Assembly (NCBI RefSeq): GCF_000368045.1
Contig: NZ_KB849235.1
Span: forward strand, 594,708 to 658,707
DNA length: 64,000 bases
Origin: Acinetobacter johnsonii CIP 64.6
GTDB lineage: Bacteria > Pseudomonadota > Gammaproteobacteria > Pseudomonadales > Moraxellaceae
Direction of reading: 5' to 3'
Of the stretch, positions 51,229 through 60,364 are shown piece by piece. The notes beneath the pieces were generated by a model. That model did not search any database. It saw only the letters and a program-made list of their open reading frames with translations, and was not told the DNA's origin. Made by a program: the position numbers and the translations under genes. Every line of letters begins with the position of its first letter. Position 1 is the stretch's first letter.

Positions 51229-52845
51229 CTATAAGCCTGTGATCTTACGAATGAGGTGATTGACCTCAATATTATCAAGGCTACCTGAGAACTGATCGGC
51301 TCCCTGACCAATCGCACCTAAAAACACATCTGCACCGCCATGCGTTTCTTTATCTTTATAGCCCGTTTGAATCACAGCTTCTTGTTGGAAATCATCCGCA
51401 GCAGTGCCCGTACACCAACCCGTTTCAGCCAAAGGATAGGTGAAACTATATTTTTCACCTTGTGGTGCCTTTGGCCCTTGTACAGGATGACAGACATCAG
51501 TGTCTTTTAAGTTCAGTACCAAGTCATCCATACGGTTTTGAGTGGGGCGTTTTTTGCCCGTACCAAAACCGATAATCGGATAAGGTTGACCATGAATATC
51601 TTGAGCAAAGCCCGCTTGATCATAGTTTTTTACCAATCCAAGCACACTGGTTTCCTTACCTTCGACGTATTTTCCTGTACGCTTGGCATAACCATTTAAA
51701 ACCAAGGTGTGATCATGGTCGGCTGTGATTACAATCAGTGTATTTTTAAGTTCAGGATCACTTTGTTTAAGCTTTTGAATGGTTGCTTCTAAAGCATCAT
51801 TTAAGGCAATCGTGTCTTGTAAAGCACGTTTGGCATTGGTGTCATGCAGCGCATGATCTATACGCCCGCCCTCCACCATCAGGAAAAAACCTTTTTTATT
51901 TTGCGTCAGGATGTCTAAAGCAGACAGCGTCATTTGCTTGAGACTCGGCTCTGCCAAGTTTTTCTTGGTGCGATCCAAGTCGTAATTTAAATGGCTGTGA
52001 TTAAATAAACCCAATAATTTTTCATTTTTCGCCAGTTGCACTTGGGACAGTTGGTTTTCATCAAAAACCACGCGGTAGCCTGCCTTTTGCATCTCGGTAA
52101 TTAGATTGCGCCCATCAGTACGTTCTCCACCTGCATCTTTAGGCAAAAATTGACGCTTGCCACCGCCTAAAACCACATCGACCCCATCTTTGAGTTTTTG
52201 GTTATAGTGCTGATAGATATCCCCTTTAGAGCTTGGTACTAATTGTGATGCAATGTCATTTTCAGCATCACGGTGGCAAATATGCGTATAAGTCGATGCT
52301 GGTGTGGCATGCGTGATCCGCGTCGTGGTCACAACCCCTGTCCCCCAACCCTTCGCTTTGGCTAATTCGAGTAAAGTCTGTGTGTTTTGCTTATTTTTGT
52401 TTTGTGGGTTAGTCCCGCACTGGTTATTCCCTACTGAATCAGGTTCAACTGCAATTGTCCCTGTCTGCATCGAGATCACCTCGTTTTTCATCTTCACACC
52501 GGTCATATAAGCACCCATCGAAGGTGCACTGTCAGTGACTTGCGCATCTTCAGAAAAGGTACGAACAAAGGCAGACTCAGGTAACCGATCAATTGCTAAC
52601 TGACCATCTTCACCGACAGCATAAATGCGGGAAGCGGTAAGTGTGGTCATGCCCATTCCATCACCCAAGAAAAACACTACACGTTTCGGTTGTTGGACTT
52701 TTTGTTGTTTGAGTAGTTGTACTGCGTGAGTTGGTTGAGCTTGCATTAAATCACTACTTTGACAAGCGGAGAGAAATAAAGCACTCAAACTTATATATGC
52801 CACACTGATTGTTTTTAATTGGAATTTTTCAAGAAAACCGAGCAT
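51229..52845 (-). CDS. PhoA-type alkaline phosphatase lipoprotein
   Basis: The 538-residue protein has a lipobox FLSAC. Catalytic Ser is in VTDSAPSMGAYMTG. Metal ligands are in FFLGDGMGMTT, EGGRIDHALHD, TADHDHTLV and ETHGGADVFLGA, so the active site is complete. The C-terminal part ends SGSLDNIEVNHLIRKI. It would release phosphate from organic esters. It is followed after 14 bp by the truncated paralogue. ATG 52845 is chosen because the lipoprotein signal then has usual length. Confidence 0.87.
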   Translation of the reverse strand: MLGFLEKFQLKTISVAYISLSALFLSACQSSDLMQAQPTHAVQLLKQQKVQQPKRVVFFLGDGMGMTTLTASRIYAVGEDGQLAIDRLPESAFVRTFSEDAQVTDSAPSMGAYMTGVKMKNEVISMQTGTIAVEPDSVGNNQCGTNPQNKNKQNTQTLLELAKAKGWGTGVVTTTRITHATPASTYTHICHRDAENDIASQLVPSSKGDIYQHYNQKLKDGVDVVLGGGKRQFLPKDAGGERTDGRNLITEMQKAGYRVVFDENQLSQVQLAKNEKLLGLFNHSHLNYDLDRTKKNLAEPSLKQMTLSALDILTQNKKGFFLMVEGGRIDHALHDTNAKRALQDTIALNDALEATIQKLKQSDPELKNTLIVITADHDHTLVLNGYAKRTGKYVEGKETSVLGLVKNYDQAGFAQDIHGQPYPIIGFGTGKKRPTQNRMDDLVLNLKDTDVCHPVQGPKAPQGEKYSFTYPLAETGWCTGTAADDFQQEAVIQTGYKDKETHGGADVFLGAIGQGADQFSGSLDNIEVNHLIRKITGL

Positions 52846-53184
52846 TGCATCAACCCATCTAAAGATGGCTGAAACATACACTTCGGATATTTAAATCCGA
52901 TGACATTTAAGCATCAATATAAATTTACTCACTTTCGAAACGCTTTTTCATTTTTTACAATTATCAATATTAACCATCAAATTTGTAACGCAATCCAGCG
53001 TCTTTATTCTCATTTGACAATAGTTATTATTTACTTTTTGGTAAAATTCAATCAAAATCCCCCAGCCTTCTGCAAACCAATCTTTTGAATTACTGCTAAA
53101 AATGAAATAGTTAAGCTTTTTTATAACGTATCTTATTAACTTTATGCACTTTTTTACAATAACCACCAATCTCGGGGATCTTAA
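52846..53184. other. Divergent intergenic region, phoA and lipoprotein gene
   Basis: No gene, very AT-rich. A CGGAT/ATCCG hairpin lies near 52883-52898. Only a half match to a PHO box (TGTCAT on the minus strand near 52898-52903) is visible, so phosphate control is not shown. Confidence 0.4.
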
Positions 53185-53853
53185 ATGAAACGCTCTTCCA
53201 TGTTACTTGCTATGGGGCTCTTAATAACCACTCTTTCAGGCTGTGCGACATCACGCGGATTGATTCAAGTTCCTGCGACTAATACTTCAGCATCCTCTCA
53301 AGAAGTGTCGAGTTCTAAGAAAGCAATTATCGCGCTGGTCGAAGATAATAGAACATTCCAAGACAAACCCACCACACCTGATATTCCGTCTTTAAAGGAT
53401 GGTTTAGCCAAAGCAACTATTGAAGAAAAAGCAAAAGCTGTTGCGCGTAAAAGAAATGGCTACGGAAAAGCGTTAGGCGATATTCTTTTAGAAAAGGAGA
53501 CCGTGTCTGAGTTATTACAAAAACGTACAACCCATGCACTTAAACAATCAGGTTATGAAGTCATTGCAGACAATGAAACCAATCGAGCAAATGCCGATCT
53601 AATCCTCACCATTAAAATTAATAAATTTTGGTCATGGTTCCAGCCTGGATTTGCATCAATCAAAATTCACTCAGAAATAGATACAAATGTCGTGAATGCG
53701 AAAGACTTGAATACAGCCCCTCTCCACATTTATAGCAAGGTGACAAAATCAGCTCAAATTGCCAATGGTACGAAATGGGTAGAAAACATTGATGGGGTAC
53801 TTGATGATTATGAATCTAAATTAATTTCTGCATTGCCAAAAGCAAATCCATAA
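53185..53853 (+). CDS. Island lipoprotein of unknown function
   Basis: The 222-residue protein has a lipobox LSGC. The sequence then has a Ser/Thr spacer, an ALVEDNRTFQDKP strand and a late domain (ADLILTIKINKFWSWFQPGFASIKIHSEIDTNVVN). That layout resembles YajG-like lipoproteins with a sandwich fold. It is the only rightward gene among the island cargo. GGGGATC precedes the ATG. Confidence 0.65.
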   Translation: MKRSSMLLAMGLLITTLSGCATSRGLIQVPATNTSASSQEVSSSKKAIIALVEDNRTFQDKPTTPDIPSLKDGLAKATIEEKAKAVARKRNGYGKALGDILLEKETVSELLQKRTTHALKQSGYEVIADNETNRANADLILTIKINKFWSWFQPGFASIKIHSEIDTNVVNAKDLNTAPLHIYSKVTKSAQIANGTKWVENIDGVLDDYESKLISALPKANP

Positions 53854-53975
53854 ATAGTTATAAAGTAAAAAAAAGCCCTATGTAGAGGGCCTTAAAAGCT
53901 AACGAATGTTATACGTTAAAACTTGGGCCATTCTTTAATGACCCATGTTTTTTTAACCACAAATAAAGATAGGTA

Positions 53976-56195
53976 CTACCACTTATGACTATAAGAAACT
54001 TTTAACGTTGCTCCATTCGCTACTAAGTGACTTGTGTTGTCACCAGATCTTAGCAATTGGCTATAAAGTGGGTAATATTTTCGGTTAAACATATTTTCTA
54101 AACCAATAGTTACAGTATCTTTTTTGTTAAGCGCAAAACTACTGATTAAGTCGGCCGTTGTATAAGATTTCACATCATAACGACCAAAACCGTTTACGCC
54201 ATTCAACCTGTAGTCCTTCGCACCAAAGTAAGTTGCCTGTAGTCTATTCGTCCAAGTATCAGTTGGACTATAAGAGATGTAACCAGTCAATTTTAATGGT
54301 GGGATTCTGAAGCCCGTCATATCTTGTTCTTTATTCGTGTTTTGTGGAGTTTCACGACCTTTCATCCACGTTACACTCCCCCCAGTCCCCCAAACATTAA
54401 CATCATCAATGTAGTCAATAGTTGCTTCAACACCAGAAACTTTCTCTTTTGTTCTAGCAAGAACCAATCCATTGTTAAAAGATTGGACACCTCCAAGGTC
54501 AGAGGTTGAATGGAATACGGCAAAACTAGATGAGATATTTTTAAAATCACCCTTCCAACCAAGCTCATAATTATCAACTTTTACAGGTTCTAAAAATGAT
54601 GAAGCAAGGTTAAAACCGACTCCAGCATTACGTATAACTAAACCAACATCAGGAAGTTGAAAGCCTTGATTAAAAGAGCCGTATATCGAGTGTTGATCAG
54701 TTGGAGAGAAAGTAAGATTTGCATTATATAACCATGCATCAGCTTTAACTTTACCCCCTTGGACTGTATAAGGGTTTGGTTTACCTAACTGAGATAATGG
54801 GATGAAACTATCGATTTCAGCGTAACTATCTTCATAACGAGTTCCAATCTCAGCAGCCCATTGGTCATTAAATTGATGCTTAAATTGAACAAATCCGCCA
54901 AGACTTTGAGTTGTGAGCTCAGGCAAATAAATAAGATTCCCAATTTTAACAAACTCTAGACCACCAGACTGATCATAAATTTGAGGGTCAAAAATATCCA
55001 AGGGCATCTCGCTCTTTTCACGACTAAAGTCACCGCCCCAAACTACAGTTGTATCACCCAAGAATTCAAGTGGAGTCGAGACTGTTAAGCGACTACCTAG
55101 GACATTATTTTCTTGGTAAATTTGATCGACTTGTTTTCCACGATTTGCATTACCACGCGCATCAAATGGTGAGAAGCGAGTAAAGAAGTCTCGATAGTAA
55201 AGTTGTGCATCAACTTTATTTCCTAATAAATCTTTATTGATATAGGTCAAATTATAGATTTGATTTTCATTTTTATTTTGATCTTTTAATTTTAAACCTT
55301 TAATTGCTTGAGCAGGTACACTACCAAGAGGATATTTTTTTGTGCTCGTATCAGCTGCATAATCAGAATCTTGTTCTGCATTATAGTAATTCGCCGCAAG
55401 CTGTAGGTATTGATTGTCATCAATATGATAGCCAATTTTACCCCCTATGCTATAGGCATCAGCATCATAAAGATCACCTTGACTGGGTTCTGGAGCAACT
55501 CTATCACCACTGGCATCATATGGACTACCAATACGTTGATAGCCAAAGTCCAATGCATAGTCAAAATTATCCAAGCTTCCCGTAAAATATTGGTGAATAT
55601 CCCCACTTAATGCATCTGTACGGAAATTAGTTAAAGGGCTTTGTAAGCCAATAACAGTTTTAGCTGTAGGTTCTCCACCAGCAGCTTTAGTTGTTATAGA
55701 TATAATCCCGCCTGCTGCACCACTACCATAAATGGCGTTGCTTCCTCGAATAACTTCAATATTTTGAATACTTTCCGGATCAATAGAAGAAAGACCTCTA
55801 GAAGTATCACGCGTTAAATTCATCGGAACACCATCAACTAAGATAAGTGCATTTCGCCCACGTAATGTTTGTCCATAATCTGTAATTGTACGACTTGAAT
55901 CAGATAAGCCAGGCACAGCTTTTGCTAAAACAGTTGCAATATTCCCTGAAGAACCATTTTTTAAAAGTTCAATTTGTTTTTCATCTAACTTTGTCACTTG
56001 TTTTGATTTTTCTTGGACTTCATCAGCACGTGAGGCAGTGAATGTCATTGTTTCTAACTGTTGTACAGTATTTTCTGATGGAGAAACCTTTTCTGAGTTT
56101 TCTGCAAAACTCGAATTAGAAATGAAAATTACACCTGTTGTTGCTAATATTGGGAAAAGTTTTTTAGACATAGATATTGAAGGGGGCTTTTTCAT
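53976..56195 (-). CDS. TonB-dependent outer-membrane receptor
   Basis: The 739-residue protein has a signal peptide ending SSFAE. A TonB box candidate (ETMTFTAS) follows, then a plug domain (GNIATVLAKAVPGLSDSSR, LILVDGVPMN, IQNIEVIRGSNAIYGSGAAGGIISITTK). The 22-strand barrel ends with an aromatic residue (SYSHKW). It resembles siderophore receptors of the IutA/FepA kind. Ligand unknown; it may carry iron chelates or, given its neighbours, a metal-phytate complex. Start 56195 or 56171; neither has a good ribosome site. Confidence 0.85.
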   Translation of the reverse strand: MKKPPSISMSKKLFPILATTGVIFISNSSFAENSEKVSPSENTVQQLETMTFTASRADEVQEKSKQVTKLDEKQIELLKNGSSGNIATVLAKAVPGLSDSSRTITDYGQTLRGRNALILVDGVPMNLTRDTSRGLSSIDPESIQNIEVIRGSNAIYGSGAAGGIISITTKAAGGEPTAKTVIGLQSPLTNFRTDALSGDIHQYFTGSLDNFDYALDFGYQRIGSPYDASGDRVAPEPSQGDLYDADAYSIGGKIGYHIDDNQYLQLAANYYNAEQDSDYAADTSTKKYPLGSVPAQAIKGLKLKDQNKNENQIYNLTYINKDLLGNKVDAQLYYRDFFTRFSPFDARGNANRGKQVDQIYQENNVLGSRLTVSTPLEFLGDTTVVWGGDFSREKSEMPLDIFDPQIYDQSGGLEFVKIGNLIYLPELTTQSLGGFVQFKHQFNDQWAAEIGTRYEDSYAEIDSFIPLSQLGKPNPYTVQGGKVKADAWLYNANLTFSPTDQHSIYGSFNQGFQLPDVGLVIRNAGVGFNLASSFLEPVKVDNYELGWKGDFKNISSSFAVFHSTSDLGGVQSFNNGLVLARTKEKVSGVEATIDYIDDVNVWGTGGSVTWMKGRETPQNTNKEQDMTGFRIPPLKLTGYISYSPTDTWTNRLQATYFGAKDYRLNGVNGFGRYDVKSYTTADLISSFALNKKDTVTIGLENMFNRKYYPLYSQLLRSGDNTSHLVANGATLKVSYSHKW

Positions 56196-56206
56196 AATTT
56201 ACAAAC

Positions 56207-56225
56207 AGTAATAATAATTGTTATT
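56207..56225 (-). promoter_or_regulatory. Fur-box-like site upstream of the receptor
   Basis: AGTAATAATAATTGTTATT matches the 19-bp Fur consensus at 13 positions. It lies 12-30 bp before the receptor start. AT-rich surroundings raise the chance of a random match. Confidence 0.45.
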
Positions 56226-56688
56226 AAAATAATTCTTGTTTACTTTCCAGTCAATTTTTTTATCAAATAACTTTAAATTATTTATTGTAAATAAATAATT
56301 TAAAGAAAAAACTATTCAGCTGTTTTGATAAGTAATTTTCTAATATTGAAGTAACTACCCTGATGTACTTTCTGCAATTTCAAATATCGAAAACTGTTGA
56401 TAAAAAGCAGATGCTTCTGCCTAAATTAAATGCCAACGAATAAGCTCTACATCTCAAAAATCGGTTTTTTTCGCCTTTTTTATTAAATTTTACAAATAAA
56501 TTTAGTAGGCAAATGGTAGGCTGAAAATATTAAAAAGTAGGCAAATTATTTATACTTCTGAACAATGTGGTATTGTTTCATAGAATTTAGTATTTTATTA
56601 TTTAAATACAAATATTTATTTTAATTTTACATATATTTAAACTCTGTTTAATATTGTCTCAGATCGCCAAAAACAATATTTCCCTCAG

Positions 56689-56746
56689 AACTCATCGGGT
56701 TCAGGGTAACGACACATGCAGCTGCATCTTCGGAGTACTTTATTTA
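56689..56746 (+). repeat. Direct repeat (att-like), displaced 6S RNA 3' end
   Basis: It matches 43571-43628 at 57 of 58 positions and represents only the 3' third of 6S RNA. No 5' part of the gene lies before it, so it is a remnant of the original gene end, moved 13,118 bp by the insertion. Confidence 0.87.
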
Positions 56747-56972
56747 GTTAAAATAATAATTACATACATCGCTAATACTCTTTCATTTTTATTTTTCAAG
56801 TTTATCGTTTTCATCTTGTCTTCCAGCTACCAAACAAAATGATTATTGAATCTCTCTATCTCTTAAAATAACGCTTTTATTGGACTATTAAATCTTTATC
56901 GAACCATTTTTCCACTACATTTGTCCATAAAACAAAGCCAATCAGCCCTCAATTATTAAGAATTTCTAAATG

Positions 56973-57006
56973 AAAAGCCTGACTTAGCTAAATGCTGCAT
57001 CAGGCT
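56973..57006 (-). terminator. Terminator of the 5-oxoproline operon
   Basis: AGCCTGA and TCAGGCT pair around a 17-nt loop, followed by TTTCATT on the minus strand. Confidence 0.6.
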
Positions 57007-57026
57007 CATTCACATGATTTAATTTT

Positions 57027-58751
57027 TTAGCAAATCGATCCAATAATATGCTCTGCGTGACAGGTCGCTCCCTGCTGAGCTATCAACTGAATTACCCCAC
57101 TTTGATGTGCAAGTACAGGAACTTCCATTTTCATGGCCTCCATAATCGCAACCACTTGCCCCTCTGCAACCTGCTCCCCGTTTTCTACTTTCCAAGCGCT
57201 AATTACGCCATTGATTGGCGCAAGTAAGTGTTCAGCACTCACTGCTGTTTCTGTAGCCGGTTGGTCTTGAGACGTCATTGTAGGGTTTTGTGCAAACATA
57301 CCCGCAGGTAAGCCTAAACGATGTAATTTCCCATCAATTTCAATATAACTGAGTAACATCGGCTGTTGATGATTCGGAATACTGCGTTTCGTTGGCTTTA
57401 AGTCCTGTTTAAAATCATTTTCAATCCAACGAGTATGGACATTAAATGTGTCGGTAAAATCAGCTTCATTTAATACAGCACGGTGAAAGTCTAAAACCGA
57501 AGCAACCCCTTCAATTTTAAATTGCTTCAGCGCACGTTTAGCGCGAGCGATCGCAATTTCACGGGTTGGGCCTGTGATAATCAGTTTTGCCATGAGCGAA
57601 TCAAAATGACTCGACACCAAAGAACCAGTACGAACACCTGTGTCTACGCGTACGCCCTGACCAAATGGTGCTTCAAATAAACTCAATACACCAAATGCAG
57701 GAATGAAGCCACGAGCAGGGTCTTCAGCATTGATACGAAACTCAATGGCATGCCCCTGCGCTTTCGGAGTTTCTTTGATTGAAAGTTCATGGCCTTGAGC
57801 CACGCGAATTTGCTCAACCACCAAATCGACTTTGGCCGTTTCTTCAGTAACAGGATGTTCCACCTGCAAGCGGGTATTGACTTCTAAAAATGAAAGCTTT
57901 CCATCACGGCTTAGCAAATATTCAACGGTACCCGCACCGACATAGTTGGCTGCCTGACAGATATTTTTGGCTGAAGTTAAAATTTCTTCATAAATTGCAT
58001 CGCTGATAAAAGGCGCTGGGGCTTCTTCAATCAGCTTCTGATTACGACGCTGTAGCGAACAATCACGTGTACCTAAAACCACTACATTGCCATGTTGATC
58101 GGCAATCACTTGCGCTTCGACATGGCGAGGTTGATCTAAGTATTGCTCAACAAAACACTCACCGCGGCCAAAAGCGGCTTGTGCTTCACGTACAGCCGAA
58201 TCATACAGCTCTTTTACATCTTCCAGTTTCCAAACAACTTTTAAACCGCGACCACCACCGCCAAACGCGGCCTTAATCGCAATAGGTAAACCAAACTGCT
58301 TTGCAAACTCGAGTGCTTCATCAGCATTATTTAGAGGGTCTTGTGTACCTTGAACTAAAGGTGCACCCACTGAAGCAGCTATCTTACGTGCTTCAATTTT
58401 ATCACCCAATTTTTCAATGGCGCTTGGCGATGGCCCTACCCACTTTAAGCCTGCATCAATTACGGCCTGTGCAAATTCAGCACGTTCAGATAAAAAGCCA
58501 TAACCCGGATGCACCATGGTCGCCTTAGATTTTTTAGCAACCTCAAGAATGGCTGGAATATTCAAATAGGTTTCACGTGCAGTTGCACCCGCCAGCCCCC
58601 ATGCTTCATCCGCCAGTTCGACATGCATACTGTCCATATCGTCATCGGCATATAACGCAACTGAGCTAATACCCATATCACGGCAAGCATGAATAATACG
58701 AACGGCAATTTCACCACGGTTTGCAATTAATAATTTTTCAGTAGTCATCAT
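57027..58751 (-). CDS. Biotin carboxylase-BCCP fusion
   Basis: In this 574-residue protein an ATP-grasp biotin carboxylase (1-450; IANRGEIAVRIIHACRDMGI, HPGYGFLSE, AAFGGGGRGLKVV, FLEVNTRLQVEHPVTE) is joined to a C-terminal biotinyl domain with EAMKMEV, where Lys is biotinylated. Linked PxpB-PxpC (overlap ATGA) suggests a carboxylase of the urea-carboxylase type with a 5-oxoproline-related substrate. A separate acetyl-CoA carboxylase role is unlikely from context. Confidence 0.88.
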   Translation of the reverse strand: MMTTEKLLIANRGEIAVRIIHACRDMGISSVALYADDDMDSMHVELADEAWGLAGATARETYLNIPAILEVAKKSKATMVHPGYGFLSERAEFAQAVIDAGLKWVGPSPSAIEKLGDKIEARKIAASVGAPLVQGTQDPLNNADEALEFAKQFGLPIAIKAAFGGGGRGLKVVWKLEDVKELYDSAVREAQAAFGRGECFVEQYLDQPRHVEAQVIADQHGNVVVLGTRDCSLQRRNQKLIEEAPAPFISDAIYEEILTSAKNICQAANYVGAGTVEYLLSRDGKLSFLEVNTRLQVEHPVTEETAKVDLVVEQIRVAQGHELSIKETPKAQGHAIEFRINAEDPARGFIPAFGVLSLFEAPFGQGVRVDTGVRTGSLVSSHFDSLMAKLIITGPTREIAIARAKRALKQFKIEGVASVLDFHRAVLNEADFTDTFNVHTRWIENDFKQDLKPTKRSIPNHQQPMLLSYIEIDGKLHRLGLPAGMFAQNPTMTSQDQPATETAVSAEHLLAPINGVISAWKVENGEQVAEGQVVAIMEAMKMEVPVLAHQSGVIQLIAQQGATCHAEHIIGSIC

Positions 58752-60331
58752 TCATTCTCAAAATCTGTAAATTCGGTCATTTTTTTAAATTTGATTTGGC
58801 ACCCTGCTGGAATCTGTGCCACCAAATCCCTATGGTGCTTCGCCACAGCCGCAATGACGGGGTAACCACCAGTTAAAGGATGGTCATTCATAAACAATAC
58901 AGGCTGTCCACTGGGTGGAATCTGCAAAGCACCAATGCAAGTTCCCTCACTTTCCAACTCATGGGTAATTTTGCGTTGCAATGGTTGTTCACCTGAAAGC
59001 CTCAGTCCAACTCGATTGCTTTCATTGGTCACAAGCCAAGCTTGCTGACATAAGCGCTCAATGCTCTCCGCTTCGAACCAATCCGTGCGCGGTCCCATCA
59101 CAATGTCGAGCTCTACCACATCGCCGACTTTGGGCAAGTTTAACTTCGCAATTTCAGTATTACTGATATTTGAAACTTCAACCTGTCCTTGATAAACCGT
59201 ATCCCCCATTTTTAGAGGTTCTGGCCCCAATATGGCCAAACTATCAAATGAGGCACTATTCAGCACAGACTGCACATCGATACCACCACGAATCGCCAGA
59301 TAATTTCTCAGCCCTGCCGTCGGTGCTTGAATCTGAAATTCATCACCTTCATCAAGAGCAATCGCTTGATAACTGCCAAAGTCAGTCTTTTGTCCATCAC
59401 TAAATTTCACGTGGATATTTGAAATCGCTCCCGTAACCGCAATGACTGCGGACTGATGCATTTTGGCTTTCAAACCACCATTTAAAACTTCAATCACAGG
59501 CGTCGGAGTTGGGTTACCGACAATTCGATTTGCACTGTGCATCGCTGATACATCCATCGCCCCTGCAACACCAACCCCAATCTTGGTCTGGTTTAAACGC
59601 CCTTCATCTTGAATCAGCATCTGTAGGCTCGGTGCAGTTATCGTAAACAAAGGCATGGATTGTTTGGGCTCAGCTGTACGAGTGACTTGCTGTGCTACGC
59701 TGACTGTGGTCGGTTGATGTGTGACATCTTCAAAATGTACCGTGATTCCTAGTAACAGTAGCGCTGGATTTTTACGCTCTAGATCCCACATTTTTTCAGC
59801 AGTCGTACCGATCAATTGCCAGCCCCCCGGACTGTCTTTCGGATAAATCCCTGAATATTGTCCTGCCAGTCCCAAAGAACCCGACGGTATTTTTTTACGT
59901 GGCACAGCTAAGCGAGGAATATCTGTAAAAGGTCGATCAGGACTGCTCATATAAGCAAAGCCCGGTGCAAAGCCAATAAAAGCCACATTCCAAACACTTT
60001 GACGATGCTTCAAGATAACATCAGCTATTGAAAGCCCTTGTAACTCTGCAACTTGAGCAAGATCTTCGCCCGTATAGCAAATAGGAATAATCAGCTCTTG
60101 GACATTACGCTCAACGCCTGAACCGATTTTTACAGTCTGAATCGAAGCAACCAGTGTTTTAAAGGTGGTTTCGATTTCATTAAAAAAAACCAAAATCGTT
60201 TTTGCAGCAGAGACTAAGTCTCTAATTCCATTCAATTGCATCGTGTGCAATTTATTGTACAACGCCAATGTTTCCTCTAGGCTGGCAAGCTCTATGAGAA
60301 AACAATCCGCGTTTACCGATAAAAAACGCAT
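58748..60331 (-). CDS. 5-oxoprolinase subunits B and C fused (KipI-KipA)
   Basis: The 527-residue protein has PxpB/KipI first (1-210; FIGFAPGFAYMSSPD and AVPRKKIPSGSLGLAGQYSGIYPKDSPGGWQLIGTT). PxpC/KipA follows (220-527; QDEGRLNQTKIGVGVAGAMD, NYLAIRGGID, VVELDIVMGPRTDWF). In PxpABC they use ATP to open 5-oxoproline to glutamate. In Bacillus and E. coli they are separate proteins; fusions occur in other bacteria and in urea carboxylase. Confidence 0.9.
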   Translation of the reverse strand: MRFLSVNADCFLIELASLEETLALYNKLHTMQLNGIRDLVSAAKTILVFFNEIETTFKTLVASIQTVKIGSGVERNVQELIIPICYTGEDLAQVAELQGLSIADVILKHRQSVWNVAFIGFAPGFAYMSSPDRPFTDIPRLAVPRKKIPSGSLGLAGQYSGIYPKDSPGGWQLIGTTAEKMWDLERKNPALLLLGITVHFEDVTHQPTTVSVAQQVTRTAEPKQSMPLFTITAPSLQMLIQDEGRLNQTKIGVGVAGAMDVSAMHSANRIVGNPTPTPVIEVLNGGLKAKMHQSAVIAVTGAISNIHVKFSDGQKTDFGSYQAIALDEGDEFQIQAPTAGLRNYLAIRGGIDVQSVLNSASFDSLAILGPEPLKMGDTVYQGQVEVSNISNTEIAKLNLPKVGDVVELDIVMGPRTDWFEAESIERLCQQAWLVTNESNRVGLRLSGEQPLQRKITHELESEGTCIGALQIPPSGQPVLFMNDHPLTGGYPVIAAVAKHHRDLVAQIPAGCQIKFKKMTEFTDFENE

Positions 60332-60364
60332 GTGCCTATCCTTTTAAGTATTCTTTGGTCCCGC

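Larger units (their letters stand above)
56226..57026. other. AT-rich island edge
   Basis: No gene. It contains the second att-like repeat (56689-56746) and, before the carboxylase gene, the operon terminator (56973-57006). Base composition is much more A/T-rich than the neighbouring operon. Confidence 0.6.

Noticed and set aside
52846..53184. PHO box upstream of the alkaline phosphatase
   Set aside because: Only one half-site like TGTCAT is visible; the second half at the right spacing is missing.
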